A DNA stretch of 19,702 nt from JBCCWF01 sp038520475 (GCA_038520475.1 JBCBLF010000075.1:1-19702), one strand, 5' to 3'. Positions 1 to 6,798 are shown, numbered from the stretch's first letter. The notes: generated from the letters alone by a model not told the origin. Made by a program: numbers and translations.

Positions 1-653
1 CATTGCCGATATCTTACACAGGCGGATTTCATCCTGGACCGCGAATTTCTCCTGCCAATGCCCTTCCTCTTGGGGCAACAAGCTCTGGTGAACTTGTTGA
101 TATGGAGCTCACCCAATCGATGAATATTCAAGAGTTTAGAGATCGGTTGGCCGAACAACTGCCAGAGAGTATCCCCATTCTTGATGTTCAATCCGTTGAT
201 GTGTCTGCTCCTTCTGCAACACAGGCGCTGGAGCGAGCTGAGTACTACATTGCATTCCAGCGTGATGATGAGCTAGAGGAAAGGACTGAAAACCTGGCGA
301 TCGATAGTACCCATGACCCTTGGGTAACTTGGATTCAAGCCGTTCTCAAGAGGGATGCGATTTGGATTGAGAAAACGACCAAATCTGGAAAAGTTGTGTC
401 TATCAACATGCGTGAGCGTTTGTTTGAGCTTGAGCAGGTACCCCTCGATTGGATGAATGCTCAAACGCTACCGTTTGCTCGTCAATTTGATTCAGCTTCT
501 ACGATTGTCTTGCGATATGTAGGAAGTTGTCGCAATGATGGCACTCTGCTTCGTCCAGAATTTTTGCTTCAGATGCTAGAACAGGTTTCTGGACAGCACC
601 TGCACATTCAGCATGTGCATCGACAGACTCTAGTCTTGAATGAGCCTGCTTGA
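1..653 (+). CDS. Radical-SAM-associated DUF2344 protein (TIGR03936-like), 3' part
   Basis: The reading frame is open from the first base of the window, so the gene starts upstream; the in-frame TTG at position 3 is an internal leucine, because the family sequence normally runs straight through it. The visible 217 codons begin with the conserved PISYTGGFHPGPRIS stretch and continue with NALPLGATSSGE, typical of the DUF2344 domain. In cyanobacteria this domain is commonly the C-terminal part of a B12-binding radical SAM protein (TIGR03960 type); whether it is fused here cannot be seen. The exact biochemical role is not established. Family knowledge: the domain is repeatedly found next to an RNase E/G gene, as here, which suggests a link to RNA processing or ribosome function. 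The product is expected to be cytoplasmic. A weak hairpin follows the stop at 768-785. Family assignment is confident; function is not. Confidence 0.85.
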   Translation, partial: LPISYTGGFHPGPRISPANALPLGATSSGELVDMELTQSMNIQEFRDRLAEQLPESIPILDVQSVDVSAPSATQALERAEYYIAFQRDDELEERTENLAIDSTHDPWVTWIQAVLKRDAIWIEKTTKSGKVVSINMRERLFELEQVPLDWMNAQTLPFARQFDSASTIVLRYVGSCRNDGTLLRPEFLLQMLEQVSGQHLHIQHVHRQTLVLNEPA

Positions 654-767
654 ACCCCGCCGACTATCCTTCCACAATAAATAAACCGAGAGTTTTCTAT
701 GACGTCTCAGTAATATAGCTTTAGTCATTTAGGCTAGGACACCCAGTATCATTCGGTTCCCTGGCGC

Positions 768-785
768 ACAGCCGTAGCTGTTTTT
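768..785 (+). terminator. Weak terminator-like hairpin after the DUF2344 gene
   Basis: ACAGC (768-772), loop CGTA, GCTGT (777-781), then a run of T to 785. The stem is only 5 bp, so this is a weak candidate for ending the upstream transcript. The T run overlaps the 18-base element at 784-801. Confidence 0.35.
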
Positions 786-801
786 AGAGAAACGGTATAA
801 C
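784..801 (+). repeat. 18-base element, left copy (TTAGAGAAACGGTATAAC)
   Basis: The reverse complement of 4013-4030 matches this sequence at 17 of 18 bases (one A/G difference at position 5). The two copies sit on either side of the rne-rnhB pair in inverted orientation. I did not find a third copy in the window. The nature is unknown: MITE or insertion-sequence ends, or binding sites for a shared regulator. Confidence 0.6.
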
Positions 802-839
802 TAATCGTGACGTGGGGTGGCGAATTAGCATCTCCAGGC

Positions 840-845
840 TATAAT
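840..845 (+). promoter_or_regulatory. Candidate -10 box (TATAAT) for rne
   Basis: A perfect TATAAT follows GGC about 375 bases before the rne start. The expected -35 position (around 817-822) has GTGGCG-like sequence and no TTGACA, so the match rests on the -10 alone. It is placed just after the weak terminator, which fits a promoter for rne-rnhB. Confidence 0.35.
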
Positions 846-1140
846 GCATCTCATAAGAGAAGGGACGCGCAGCGAGAGTTTTCTCAGCACATTACCTATC
901 GCTCGAGCAGATACCCAGCTAGCGTTTCTTCTGAAGAATTTTTCCAGAGTGTTTGTCACGGTTGCTGATGCCAGAGGGGATGGTTTCTCTCTGTATAGAG
1001 ATGGTTTCTACGCCATACGCCACGATTAAGAGTCGTCTCTAAGAACTGAGTTTTCTGGTTTTTAGAGCCTCGAATCAGCTATTTGCTCTCCAGTCTTTCA
1101 CTGTGATTTGGATATTAGATGCTTTTCATAAGTTCAATCC

Positions 1141-1194
1141 ATTGGGTCACGTGTCTGGAGACACGGTTTTTAGCCATACATGCATATACCCAAT
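1141..1194 (+). promoter_or_regulatory. Nested stem-loop in the rne leader, terminator-like core
   Basis: Outer arms ATTGGGT (1141-1147) and ACCCAAT (1188-1194) are perfectly complementary. They enclose a 6-bp hairpin CGTGTC-TGGA-GACACG (1150-1165) followed by G and five T (1167-1171), which looks like an intrinsic terminator. The structure ends 24 bases before the rne start codon and 13 bases before its GAGGA ribosome site. It could be an attenuator, a cleavage or recognition site for RNase E acting on its own message, or a stabilising fold. The base pairing is seen directly; the role is inferred. Confidence 0.5.
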
Positions 1195-1218
1195 TAAAGA
1201 GAAATTTGAGGAAATTGG

Positions 1219-3306
1219 ATGTCAAAGCAAATTATTATTGCTGAGCAACATCGGATTGCTGCGGTCTTTTCAGAGGACCAGATTCAAGAATTAATCGTCG
1301 CAACAGGAACGTATCAGGTTGGAGATATATACGTCGGCATTGTTGAAAATGTTCTCCCAAGTATTGATGCGGCTTTTGTAAACCTAGGCGATTCAGAGCG
1401 CAATGGCTTTATTCACGTTAGTGATTTAGGTCCCCTGAAGCTAAAGCGAACTGCGGGGTCGATTACGGAACTGTTGGCTCCACAACAAAAAGTTCTTGTT
1501 CAGGTCATGAAAGAGCCAACGGGGACAAAGGGGCCAAGATTAACGGGGAATGTTAGTCTTCCGGGGCGATATTTAGTGCTGATGCCCTATGGTCGTGGTG
1601 TTAACTTGTCTCGTCGTATCCGAAATGAGCAAGAGCGTAATCGCTTGAGGGCGCTGGCTATTTTAATCAAGCCTGCAGGAATGGGCTTGCTTGTGCGAAC
1701 TGAGGCAGAAGGAGTCGCAGAAGAAGCTGTTATTGAAGACTTGGAATCACTGCAAAAGCAGTGGGAAAATATTCAGCAAGAAGCAGTCGTTACACGCCCG
1801 CCAAGTTTGTTGAACCGGGATGATGACTTTATTCAGCGCGTGCTTCGTGACATGTACAGTGCTGAGGTCAACCGTATTGTTGCAGACTCAAATGTGGGTA
1901 TTAAGCGTATCAAACAGCATTTGATGAGCTGGAGTGGTGGGCGATCGCCGCAAGGAGTGTTGATTGATCAGCATCGCGATCGCGTTCCTATCTTGGAATT
2001 CTTTAGAGTTAATGCAGCCATTCGCGAGGCGCTGAGACCTAGAGTAGATTTGCCGTCAGGTGGCTACATCATTATCGAACGAACCGAAGCATTAACGGTT
2101 ATCGACGTTAACTCAGGTTCGTTTACCCGTTCGGCAACTGCACGAGAAACTGTATTGTGGACGAACTGTGAAGCAGCCAGTGAAATCGCCCGCCAGCTAC
2201 GATTACGCAACATTGCAGGGGTAATCATCGTTGACTTCATTGACATGGATTCCCGCCGTGATCAGCTTCAAGTTTTAGAGCAGTTTAATCGTGCGCTACG
2301 CGCTGATAAGGCTCGCCCTCAAATTGCTCAGCTTTCGGAGCTAGGTCTTGTCGAGTTAACTCGTAAACGACAAGGTCAAAATATTTATGAATTGTTTGGT
2401 CGGCCCTGTCCAACCTGTGAAGGTCTTGGACATATTGCTCACCTTCCTGGTGAGCCTGAGAATGTTGGTTCAAATGGGTCAGCTCATCATGCGTCAGATT
2501 ATGCTCCTCGCTCACTCGATAGTCGGTTCCCACCACGTGACGCTGATGCTCAAGCCTTAAATGATGTAGAGCTTGACGGTGCGTCAGATCTCCAAGAATT
2601 GGATTTGTTGCATCATCCAAGTTATCAAGAGCGGACGGGGCGACAAGGTGGTAATCGACGGCGGCGACGACGAGGAAATGATTCCGCACCATCATCTCGG
2701 GGAGGTTCTTCCAGTCCTGGGCGATCGCCTTCTGTGGATGATGCATATGAAGGGGTACCGGAGCCGTCAAATGAACGCGGCGATTCTCGGTCGGGACGAG
2801 GTGGTCGCTCTGAACGCTCTGAACGATCCGAGCGGCGTTCGAGTCGCCGAGAGCAGCGCAATAATCCTCCTGAGGTCGTGATTGTGGAAATGACTGATCA
2901 AGAAAAGGAGATGTATGCGCTGATGGGCATTTCTCCACTTGTTCTTTCCAGTAATCCAGTGAAAGATACCAAGAATGTTGTAATTAATATTGCAGCGCCT
3001 GGGGAAAGTGCACAGCTCTCAGGAGGCCAAGAGGCTGATGGTGAAGCTTCATCCGGCTCTGGGGTTGTTACGTTAGAAAAACGGTCAAAAATAGGAAGGG
3101 TATCAGATGAGTCTCAACATGACGGCAACGCCATGCTTGATGTTGCCGTGTTGACGCCTGATGTTGAAGATAGCGATGACTTAGAACCTGAAGAGATGCC
3201 ATCAGCCTTTAATGGTGATGATATTGATGACGGTGATGATGCTGAGGAAACTGAATCGGCCTCAAAAACTCGTCGTCGCCGTCGTCGGTCATCGGCATCG
3301 AGTTGA
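1219..3306 (+). CDS. rne: Ribonuclease E/G
   Basis: Endoribonuclease that starts mRNA decay and processes rRNA and tRNA precursors. The 695 residues contain an S1 RNA-binding domain (about 35-120), the DNase I-like catalytic part with magnesium-binding D296 (ALTVIDVNSG) and D339 (IIVDFIDMDS), and the zinc-link CPTC (397-400) used for dimer contact. After about 410 follows a long low-complexity region rich in Arg, Ser, Gly and acidic residues. The protein ends in RRRRRRSSASS; in cyanobacterial RNase E a C-terminal arginine-rich nonapeptide of this kind is known to bind polynucleotide phosphorylase. The start is fixed by GAGGA (1208-1212) six bases before ATG. rnhB follows closely, so the two probably form one transcript. 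Regulation is likely through the long leader (654-1218). Very sure of identity. Confidence 0.97.
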   Translation: MSKQIIIAEQHRIAAVFSEDQIQELIVATGTYQVGDIYVGIVENVLPSIDAAFVNLGDSERNGFIHVSDLGPLKLKRTAGSITELLAPQQKVLVQVMKEPTGTKGPRLTGNVSLPGRYLVLMPYGRGVNLSRRIRNEQERNRLRALAILIKPAGMGLLVRTEAEGVAEEAVIEDLESLQKQWENIQQEAVVTRPPSLLNRDDDFIQRVLRDMYSAEVNRIVADSNVGIKRIKQHLMSWSGGRSPQGVLIDQHRDRVPILEFFRVNAAIREALRPRVDLPSGGYIIIERTEALTVIDVNSGSFTRSATARETVLWTNCEAASEIARQLRLRNIAGVIIVDFIDMDSRRDQLQVLEQFNRALRADKARPQIAQLSELGLVELTRKRQGQNIYELFGRPCPTCEGLGHIAHLPGEPENVGSNGSAHHASDYAPRSLDSRFPPRDADAQALNDVELDGASDLQELDLLHHPSYQERTGRQGGNRRRRRRGNDSAPSSRGGSSSPGRSPSVDDAYEGVPEPSNERGDSRSGRGGRSERSERSERRSSRREQRNNPPEVVIVEMTDQEKEMYALMGISPLVLSSNPVKDTKNVVINIAAPGESAQLSGGQEADGEASSGSGVVTLEKRSKIGRVSDESQHDGNAMLDVAVLTPDVEDSDDLEPEEMPSAFNGDDIDDGDDAEETESASKTRRRRRRSSASS

Positions 3307-3342
3307 TTCGCTCTCAAAGCATGTTGATTGAAACTGCATCGG

Positions 3343-3927
3343 ATGATGTCAATCATTGCAGGCGTTGACGAAGTGGGACGGGGCGCACTGTTTGGGCCTG
3401 TTGTCGCAGGGGCCGTTATTCTGACGGAACCAGTCGCGGAACAGCTCCGACAGAGTGGTGTAACAGACAGTAAAAAGCTGAGCCCGCTGAAACGAGAGCA
3501 GTTATATCCGTTAATTTTGACATCAGCCATCGATTGCCAAATTGGCATCGGGTCGGTACAGGAAATTGATCGGATCAATATTTTGCAGGCTAGCTTATTA
3601 GCCATGCATCGGGCGATCGCCCGGTTATCGCCGCAGCCTACACTGTGTTTGATTGACGGAAATCAGCCTGTGGCTGGTTTATACATGGCGCAGCGTTCAA
3701 TTATTCAAGGTGATCAACACTCGACTCATATTGCTGCCGCCAGCATCATTGCAAAGGTCTGGCGAGATCGACTCATTACTCGATTAGCGAAGCGATTTGC
3801 CGGCTATGATTTGGCATCTAATAAGGGATATGGAACGCCGAAGCATCGGGCGGCGCTCAAACAGATAGGCGCAACGAGGCAGCATCGATTGTCTTTCAAA
3901 ATCTGTCAGCAATCTCGTCTCATATAG
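3343..3927 (+). CDS. rnhB: Ribonuclease HII
   Basis: Endonuclease that cuts the RNA strand of RNA-DNA hybrids and removes misincorporated ribonucleotides from DNA; cytoplasmic. From the ATG used here the protein has 194 residues, usual for the family. The signature AGVDEVGRG gives the metal ligands D9 and E10, LCLIDGN gives D105, and the QGDQHS segment gives D124, followed by the typical AAASIIAKVWRD helix and NKGYGTPKH. An in-frame TTG at 3328 would add five residues; ATG at 3343 (or 3346) is preferred because the family usually starts just before the first beta strand. It lies 36 bases after rne, with no terminator between, so co-transcription is likely. Confidence 0.95.
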   Translation: MMSIIAGVDEVGRGALFGPVVAGAVILTEPVAEQLRQSGVTDSKKLSPLKREQLYPLILTSAIDCQIGIGSVQEIDRINILQASLLAMHRAIARLSPQPTLCLIDGNQPVAGLYMAQRSIIQGDQHSTHIAAASIIAKVWRDRLITRLAKRFAGYDLASNKGYGTPKHRAALKQIGATRQHRLSFKICQQSRLI

Positions 3928-3937
3928 AGCAGGACTC
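3924..3937 (+). repeat. 14-base direct repeat, copy 1 (ATAGAGCAGGACTC)
   Basis: Identical to 4696-4709. This copy overlaps the rnhB stop codon; the other lies just before deoC, so the pair brackets petN and the 47-residue gene. The core AGCAGGACT recalls short repeats common in cyanobacterial spacers, possibly ends of miniature transposons; that resemblance is from memory and unverified. Confidence 0.55.
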
Positions 3938-3943
3938 TCGTAG

Positions 3944-3972
3944 ATCTGCATATTATTGGGTGTGTAGCAGAT
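3944..3972 (+). other. Hairpin after rnhB
   Basis: ATCTGC (3944-3949) pairs with GCAGAT (3967-3972) across a 17-base loop. No T run follows, so it is at best a 3' stabilising or non-canonical terminator structure for rne-rnhB. Confidence 0.3.
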
Positions 3973-4012
3973 ACAGCCGCCGCTATTTACAACAGTGCGG
4001 AATGAAAGCTAC

Positions 4013-4030
4013 GTTATACCGTTTCCCTAA
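4013..4030 (-). repeat. 18-base element, right copy (inverted)
   Basis: On the minus strand it reads TTAGGGAAACGGTATAAC, differing from 784-801 at one base. It lies in the spacer between rnhB and petN, about 145 bases before the petN start. Confidence 0.6.
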
Positions 4031-4174
4031 CGACCATCTGTAATGTAGCTGGTTGTTGAAGAATTGATATTACATTTCTGTAACCTAGATAGAGGCTCCA
4101 TCAGCAATTAGCGTCTCGCTTTGGATTATGATGAAAATCACAATCATTATTATTTGGGTTTTGACATCAATCTT

Positions 4175-4264
4175 ATGGATATCTTGACGCTCGGCTGGGT
4201 TTCGCTGCTTGTTGTGTTCACCTTCTCCATCTCTATGGTCGTCTGGGGACGCAACGGTTTCTAA
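4175..4264 (+). CDS. petN: Cytochrome b6f complex subunit PetN (subunit VIII)
   Basis: A 29-residue protein, MDILTLGWVS... ending in WGRNGF, matching PetN along its whole length. It is a single membrane-spanning helix (about residues 5-23) of the cytochrome b6f complex in the thylakoid membrane, needed for stable assembly and function of the complex that passes electrons from plastoquinol to plastocyanin or cytochrome c6. No clear ribosome site precedes the ATG. A possible -10 (TATGAT, 4127-4132) lies 43 bases upstream without a good -35. A stem-loop follows at 4271-4303, suggesting a monocistronic message. The gene is easily missed because of its length. The call is close to certain. Confidence 0.95.
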   Translation: MDILTLGWVSLLVVFTFSISMVVWGRNGF

Positions 4265-4270
4265 AGAGCG

Positions 4271-4303
4271 TGTGGATTTTCAGCCTGATAGCTTGAAAAC
4301 ACA
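4271..4303 (+). terminator. Stem-loop after petN
   Basis: TGTG (4271-4274) plus TTTTCA (4277-4282) pair with TGAAAA (4294-4299) plus CACA (4300-4303): ten pairs with a two-base GA bulge and an 11-base loop. Only three T follow, so termination strength is uncertain; it may also protect the short petN message. Confidence 0.45.
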
Positions 4304-4456
4304 TTTGGAATAGCATTTCGTTAATCAGTGGCGTCTGAAGGCAATATCTGATGTTCCCAGTGCGTTTCTGTGATGTGAGTTCGGTAGTAAGAAAGCTTGT
4401 CAGGCGATTGCTCTTCCAACCAACAGTTCTTTTTGAGAACGATAAGTATTGCAACG

Positions 4457-4600
4457 ATGGGTATTGATATTTCATTTCTCAACGTCACCGCAACTCTAGC
4501 CTTAGTGCTGATGGTTCTAGTAACGGGTGGCATCGTTTATCTCACTGCAGTCGAATGGAGCGATCGCCGTCGACAAGAGCGTGACAAACGTGGGCGCTGA
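4457..4600 (+). CDS. Small single-helix membrane protein, unidentified
   Basis: The 47-residue product begins MGIDISFLNVT, has one strongly hydrophobic helix (about residues 8-30) and ends in a very basic tail, EWSDRRRQERDKRGR, which by the positive-inside rule should face the cytoplasm or stroma side. A frame extended upstream to 4397 adds 20 hydrophilic residues with no better start; the ATG at 4457 is preferred because the hydrophobic protein begins there. A 5-bp hairpin (4426-4440) lies before the start, and a good terminator follows at 4624-4649. The build resembles the tiny helical subunits of photosynthetic complexes, and the gene sits beside petN. I cannot name it: a small NDH-1 subunit such as NdhP is one hypothesis, an unstudied conserved cyanobacterial protein is another. 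Confidence 0.7.
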   Translation: MGIDISFLNVTATLALVLMVLVTGGIVYLTAVEWSDRRRQERDKRGR

Positions 4601-4623
4601 AGACAGTTGTGGCGTGTTCTTCA

Positions 4624-4649
4624 CCAATGCTTTATACATTGGGGTTTTT
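4624..4649 (+). terminator. Intrinsic terminator after the 47-residue gene
   Basis: CCAATG (4624-4629), loop of 7, CATTGG (4637-4642), then GG and five T (4645-4649). A 6-bp perfect stem with a T run, 24 bases after the stop codon, separating this unit from deoC. Confidence 0.6.
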
Positions 4650-4695
4650 GCTAGCTAAGCATGGCCCCATTTTTGATGTGATATCCGTTCGAAGA

Positions 4696-4709
4696 ATAGA
4701 GCAGGACTC
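4696..4709 (+). repeat. 14-base direct repeat, copy 2 (ATAGAGCAGGACTC)
   Basis: Identical to 3924-3937. Here the repeat runs into a small inverted repeat, GGACT (4704-4708) with AGTCC (4714-4718), which the first copy lacks. Confidence 0.55.
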
Positions 4710-4754
4710 ATGCAAGTCCATTACATCTAGGCTTTTCTCTATCGGTGATCTAAG

Positions 4755-5444
4755 ATGGCGTCTTTATCGAATATTGAACATATCAATCTTTCAGGGTTCA
4801 TCGATCAGGCAATACTCAATCCATTGGCAACATCCGATCAGCTGATGCAATCTTGTCAAGATGCCGATCGATACCAGTTCCCCGCCATATGCGTATATCC
4901 AACCTTCGTTCGAAAAGCAGTTGAACTCTTGCACAATTGCTCGCCAAACGTTTGTGCGGTCATCGGGTTTCCGTCAGGTGCAACAACGTCGGCTACCAAG
5001 TTATATGAGGCGCAGGAAGCAGCGGAAAATGGGGCAACTGAACTCGATGTTGTCATCAATTTAGGTTGGCTACGTGAAGGAAAAACAAACGAACTGCATC
5101 GAGAGATTGCTGAAATTTGTGAGTCAACGGGGCAGGTGGTCAAAGCCATTTTAGAGATGTCGATGCTGACACCATCTGAAAAAAAGCTGGCAGCTGAAAT
5201 CTGCATGGACGCAGGTGTTCAGTTTCTCAAAACAAGCACGGGTTGGGCTGGCGGTGCCACAGTTGAAGATGTTGCGTTGCTAAAGGAATTGACTCGCGAT
5301 CGCGTTGGAATTAAAGCCTCTGGAGGCATTAAAACTATTGAGCAGGCTGCTGACCTGATCATGGCGGGAGCCACTCGATTAGGCACATCTAGAGGGACAG
5401 AATTGATGCGCCAACTCGAACATCTAGAGAAGGCTGGTGAATAA
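4755..5444 (+). CDS. deoC: Deoxyribose-phosphate aldolase
   Basis: Class I aldolase that splits 2-deoxyribose 5-phosphate into acetaldehyde and glyceraldehyde 3-phosphate, in deoxynucleoside salvage; cytoplasmic. The 229 residues fit the family. Visible active-site features are D98 in ELDVVINLG, the Schiff-base lysine K159 in FLKTSTGW, and K187 in GIKASGGIK, corresponding to E. coli D102, K167 and K201. The N-terminal family motif, usually IDHTLLxP or IDHxLLNP, reads IDQAILNP here, so the histidine is replaced by glutamine. The ATG has only a poor ribosome site. No other deo genes lie nearby, so it is probably transcribed alone between the terminator at 4624-4649 and the palindrome at 5519-5565. 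Confidence 0.94.
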   Translation: MASLSNIEHINLSGFIDQAILNPLATSDQLMQSCQDADRYQFPAICVYPTFVRKAVELLHNCSPNVCAVIGFPSGATTSATKLYEAQEAAENGATELDVVINLGWLREGKTNELHREIAEICESTGQVVKAILEMSMLTPSEKKLAAEICMDAGVQFLKTSTGWAGGATVEDVALLKELTRDRVGIKASGGIKTIEQAADLIMAGATRLGTSRGTELMRQLEHLEKAGE

Positions 5445-5518
5445 CTCGAACATTCAACACACGGCATGTGTCCGTATGCGTGCGGCAATTCTAACAATTC
5501 TCTGTGAATAGCAGAAAC

Positions 5519-5565
5519 CGATGAGTCAGCCCGATAACCTGGACATCAGGGCTTATTACTCATCG
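5519..5565 (+). repeat. 47-base imperfect palindrome between deoC and recO
   Basis: Arms CGATGAGT (5519-5526) and ACTCATCG (5558-5565) are perfectly complementary; inside them AGCCC (5528-5532) pairs with GGGCT (5549-5553), and CTG/CAG can extend the stem. That is 13 or more pairs with only small internal loops. It begins 74 bases after the deoC stop and has no T run, so it is either a terminator of non-standard type, an RNA 3' end structure, or a DNA-level binding site. Confidence 0.55.
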
Positions 5566-5602
5566 CTCAACGATTGAATAGGGCTTAATGCGAGGTCGCA
5601 AT

Positions 5603-5620
5603 GGGTAGCGAGGGTAGCGA
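5603..5620 (+). repeat. Tandem 9-base repeat (GGGTAGCGA x2)
   Basis: Two perfect head-to-tail copies, 5603-5611 and 5612-5620, about 100 bases before recO. Two copies are too few to call iterons; it may be slippage or a paired binding site. Confidence 0.45.
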
Positions 5621-5721
5621 TTGCCTGTGAAACGATACCGTAGAGAACTTTAATAAGTCCTGTGAGCAACACAATCACAGATGAAAGCTGATGATTCAGG
5701 GAGAGAGCAACGCATTAAGTA

Positions 5722-6798
5722 ATGAGTGGAACCTATAAAGCCACAGGAATTAATTTAAAGAGCGTCCCGATGGGAGAGAGCGATCGCCTCTTGACCATTC
5801 TGACGCGAGAACATGGGCTGATTCGAGCAATCGCTCCTGGATCACGTAAGCCAAAATCGAGCTTGCGAGGACGAAGCAATCTTTTTGTTGTCAATGAATT
5901 GCTGATTGCTAGAGGGCGATCGCTGGACAAAATGATTCAAGCGGAGAGTGTTGAATCATTTGTTGGCATCAGCTGTGACTTGAGAAAATTGACAGCTGGT
6001 CAATACTTGGCAGAACTGGTGCTGTGTCAAGCGCTAACTGATCATCCGCAGCCCGATTTGTTCGCTCTAGTGTGGGAGCATCTCATGCGCATCGAACAAC
6101 GAACTGCGTCGCAGACGCTTTTGAGTCTTGTTCAAGCGACGTATCATTTACTCGCCTGCGGAGGCTTCACGCCACAGGTTTTTCAATGTTGCCTGACCCA
6201 GCAAGCAATTGTGCCTGATCAATCACATCCCAAATGGACAGCCTATTTTGATGCGAGTTCCGGAGGCATGATTGCTCCGGCTGCTGATTCGGCTCAACAG
6301 AATGTGTCTCAGCCGATGGAGTCTCAACCTTCACAGACATCTGCGGCTTTTTCTCCATTAAATGATCGGTCAGGCACTCCATATGGACGTTCAACCAACC
6401 ATCGACGGATACGGGTTTTAGAGGGTCGAACGTCGTATCAAGCATCTCACATGTCCAATACAGCGCTAGGGGACAACACTTCAGGACATGACTTAGCAAA
6501 AGGTCCTTCCGTTCAAGGCGATGGAGCGACTTATTCATCATTCTCTACACCTCTGCGATCGCAGTCTGCCCAACACAATGCTCGACCCAGCGCAGGCCGC
6601 ATCCGGCTCACTGCGAAAGAGGTTTTGGTTCTGCAAAGTCTAGCTCAACCTGATATCTTGAACAATAGCGATGAGGTTGAATTAGAGACCCTTCTGTCGA
6701 TTGAGCGGGTGCTGAGGCATTATGCTCAATACCATTTTGAGCGAACTATCCGCTCAGCTGAATTGATTGAAACATGTTTTTCCTCAGGCAGCACCTGA
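5722..6798 (+). CDS. recO: DNA repair protein RecO with a large low-complexity insert
   Basis: Mediator that helps load RecA onto single-stranded DNA coated with SSB in the RecFOR pathway. Residues 1-80 form the N-terminal OB-fold (TYKATGINLKSVPMGESDRLLTILT, EHGLIRAIAPGSRK, SLRGRSNLF), and the helical part follows (QYLAELVLCQAL, LLACGGFTPQVFQCC). The total of 358 residues is well above the usual 240-300. The excess is an insert at about 188-293, rich in Ser, Gln, Asn and Thr, between the central helical domain and the C-terminal helices (LTAKEVLVLQSLAQ, VLRHYAQYHFERTIRSAELIE). The zinc-finger cysteines of many bacterial RecO proteins are not complete here: only CC near 156-157 is seen. No strong ribosome site precedes the ATG. 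Identity is well supported by both ends. Confidence 0.9.
   Translation: MSGTYKATGINLKSVPMGESDRLLTILTREHGLIRAIAPGSRKPKSSLRGRSNLFVVNELLIARGRSLDKMIQAESVESFVGISCDLRKLTAGQYLAELVLCQALTDHPQPDLFALVWEHLMRIEQRTASQTLLSLVQATYHLLACGGFTPQVFQCCLTQQAIVPDQSHPKWTAYFDASSGGMIAPAADSAQQNVSQPMESQPSQTSAAFSPLNDRSGTPYGRSTNHRRIRVLEGRTSYQASHMSNTALGDNTSGHDLAKGPSVQGDGATYSSFSTPLRSQSAQHNARPSAGRIRLTAKEVLVLQSLAQPDILNNSDEVELETLLSIERVLRHYAQYHFERTIRSAELIETCFSSGST

Larger units (their letters stand above)
654..1218 (+). other. 565-base spacer / rne leader region
   Basis: No credible gene lies here; the short open frames show no family resemblance or usual ribosome sites. Going downstream it holds a weak terminator-like hairpin (768-785), an 18-base element (784-801) whose near-identical inverted partner lies after rnhB, a perfect -10 hexamer (840-845), a 10-base direct repeat GATGGTTTCT (979-988 and 1000-1009), a 6-bp stem CTCTAA/TTAGAG around 1036-1067, and a nested stem-loop with a T tract close to the rne start (1141-1194). 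If transcription starts near 852 the rne leader would be about 365 bases. Long rne leaders involved in autoregulation are known in bacteria, cyanobacteria included; its operation here is inference. Confidence 0.6.

Noticed and set aside
844..1029. 61-codon open frame in the rne leader
   Set aside because: No recognisable family, no ribosome site, and it overlaps a leader region with several RNA stems.
2285..2938. 217-codon open frame on the minus strand inside rne
   Set aside because: It is a shadow of the rne coding sequence; composition (His/Leu/Gln-rich) fits antisense of a low-complexity region, and there is no family match.
4609..4845. 78-codon open frame before deoC
   Set aside because: It starts inside the spacer, crosses a terminator and overlaps the deoC start in another frame; no sign of a real protein.
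5513..5570. Possible hammerhead ribozyme in the deoC-recO palindrome
   Set aside because: CCGATGAG only resembles the CUGANGA core; the required second core box (GAAA) and the three-stem arrangement are not present.
5603..5620. Iterons of a replication origin
   Set aside because: Only two copies of the 9-mer; no DnaA boxes, AT-rich unwinding region or replication gene nearby.
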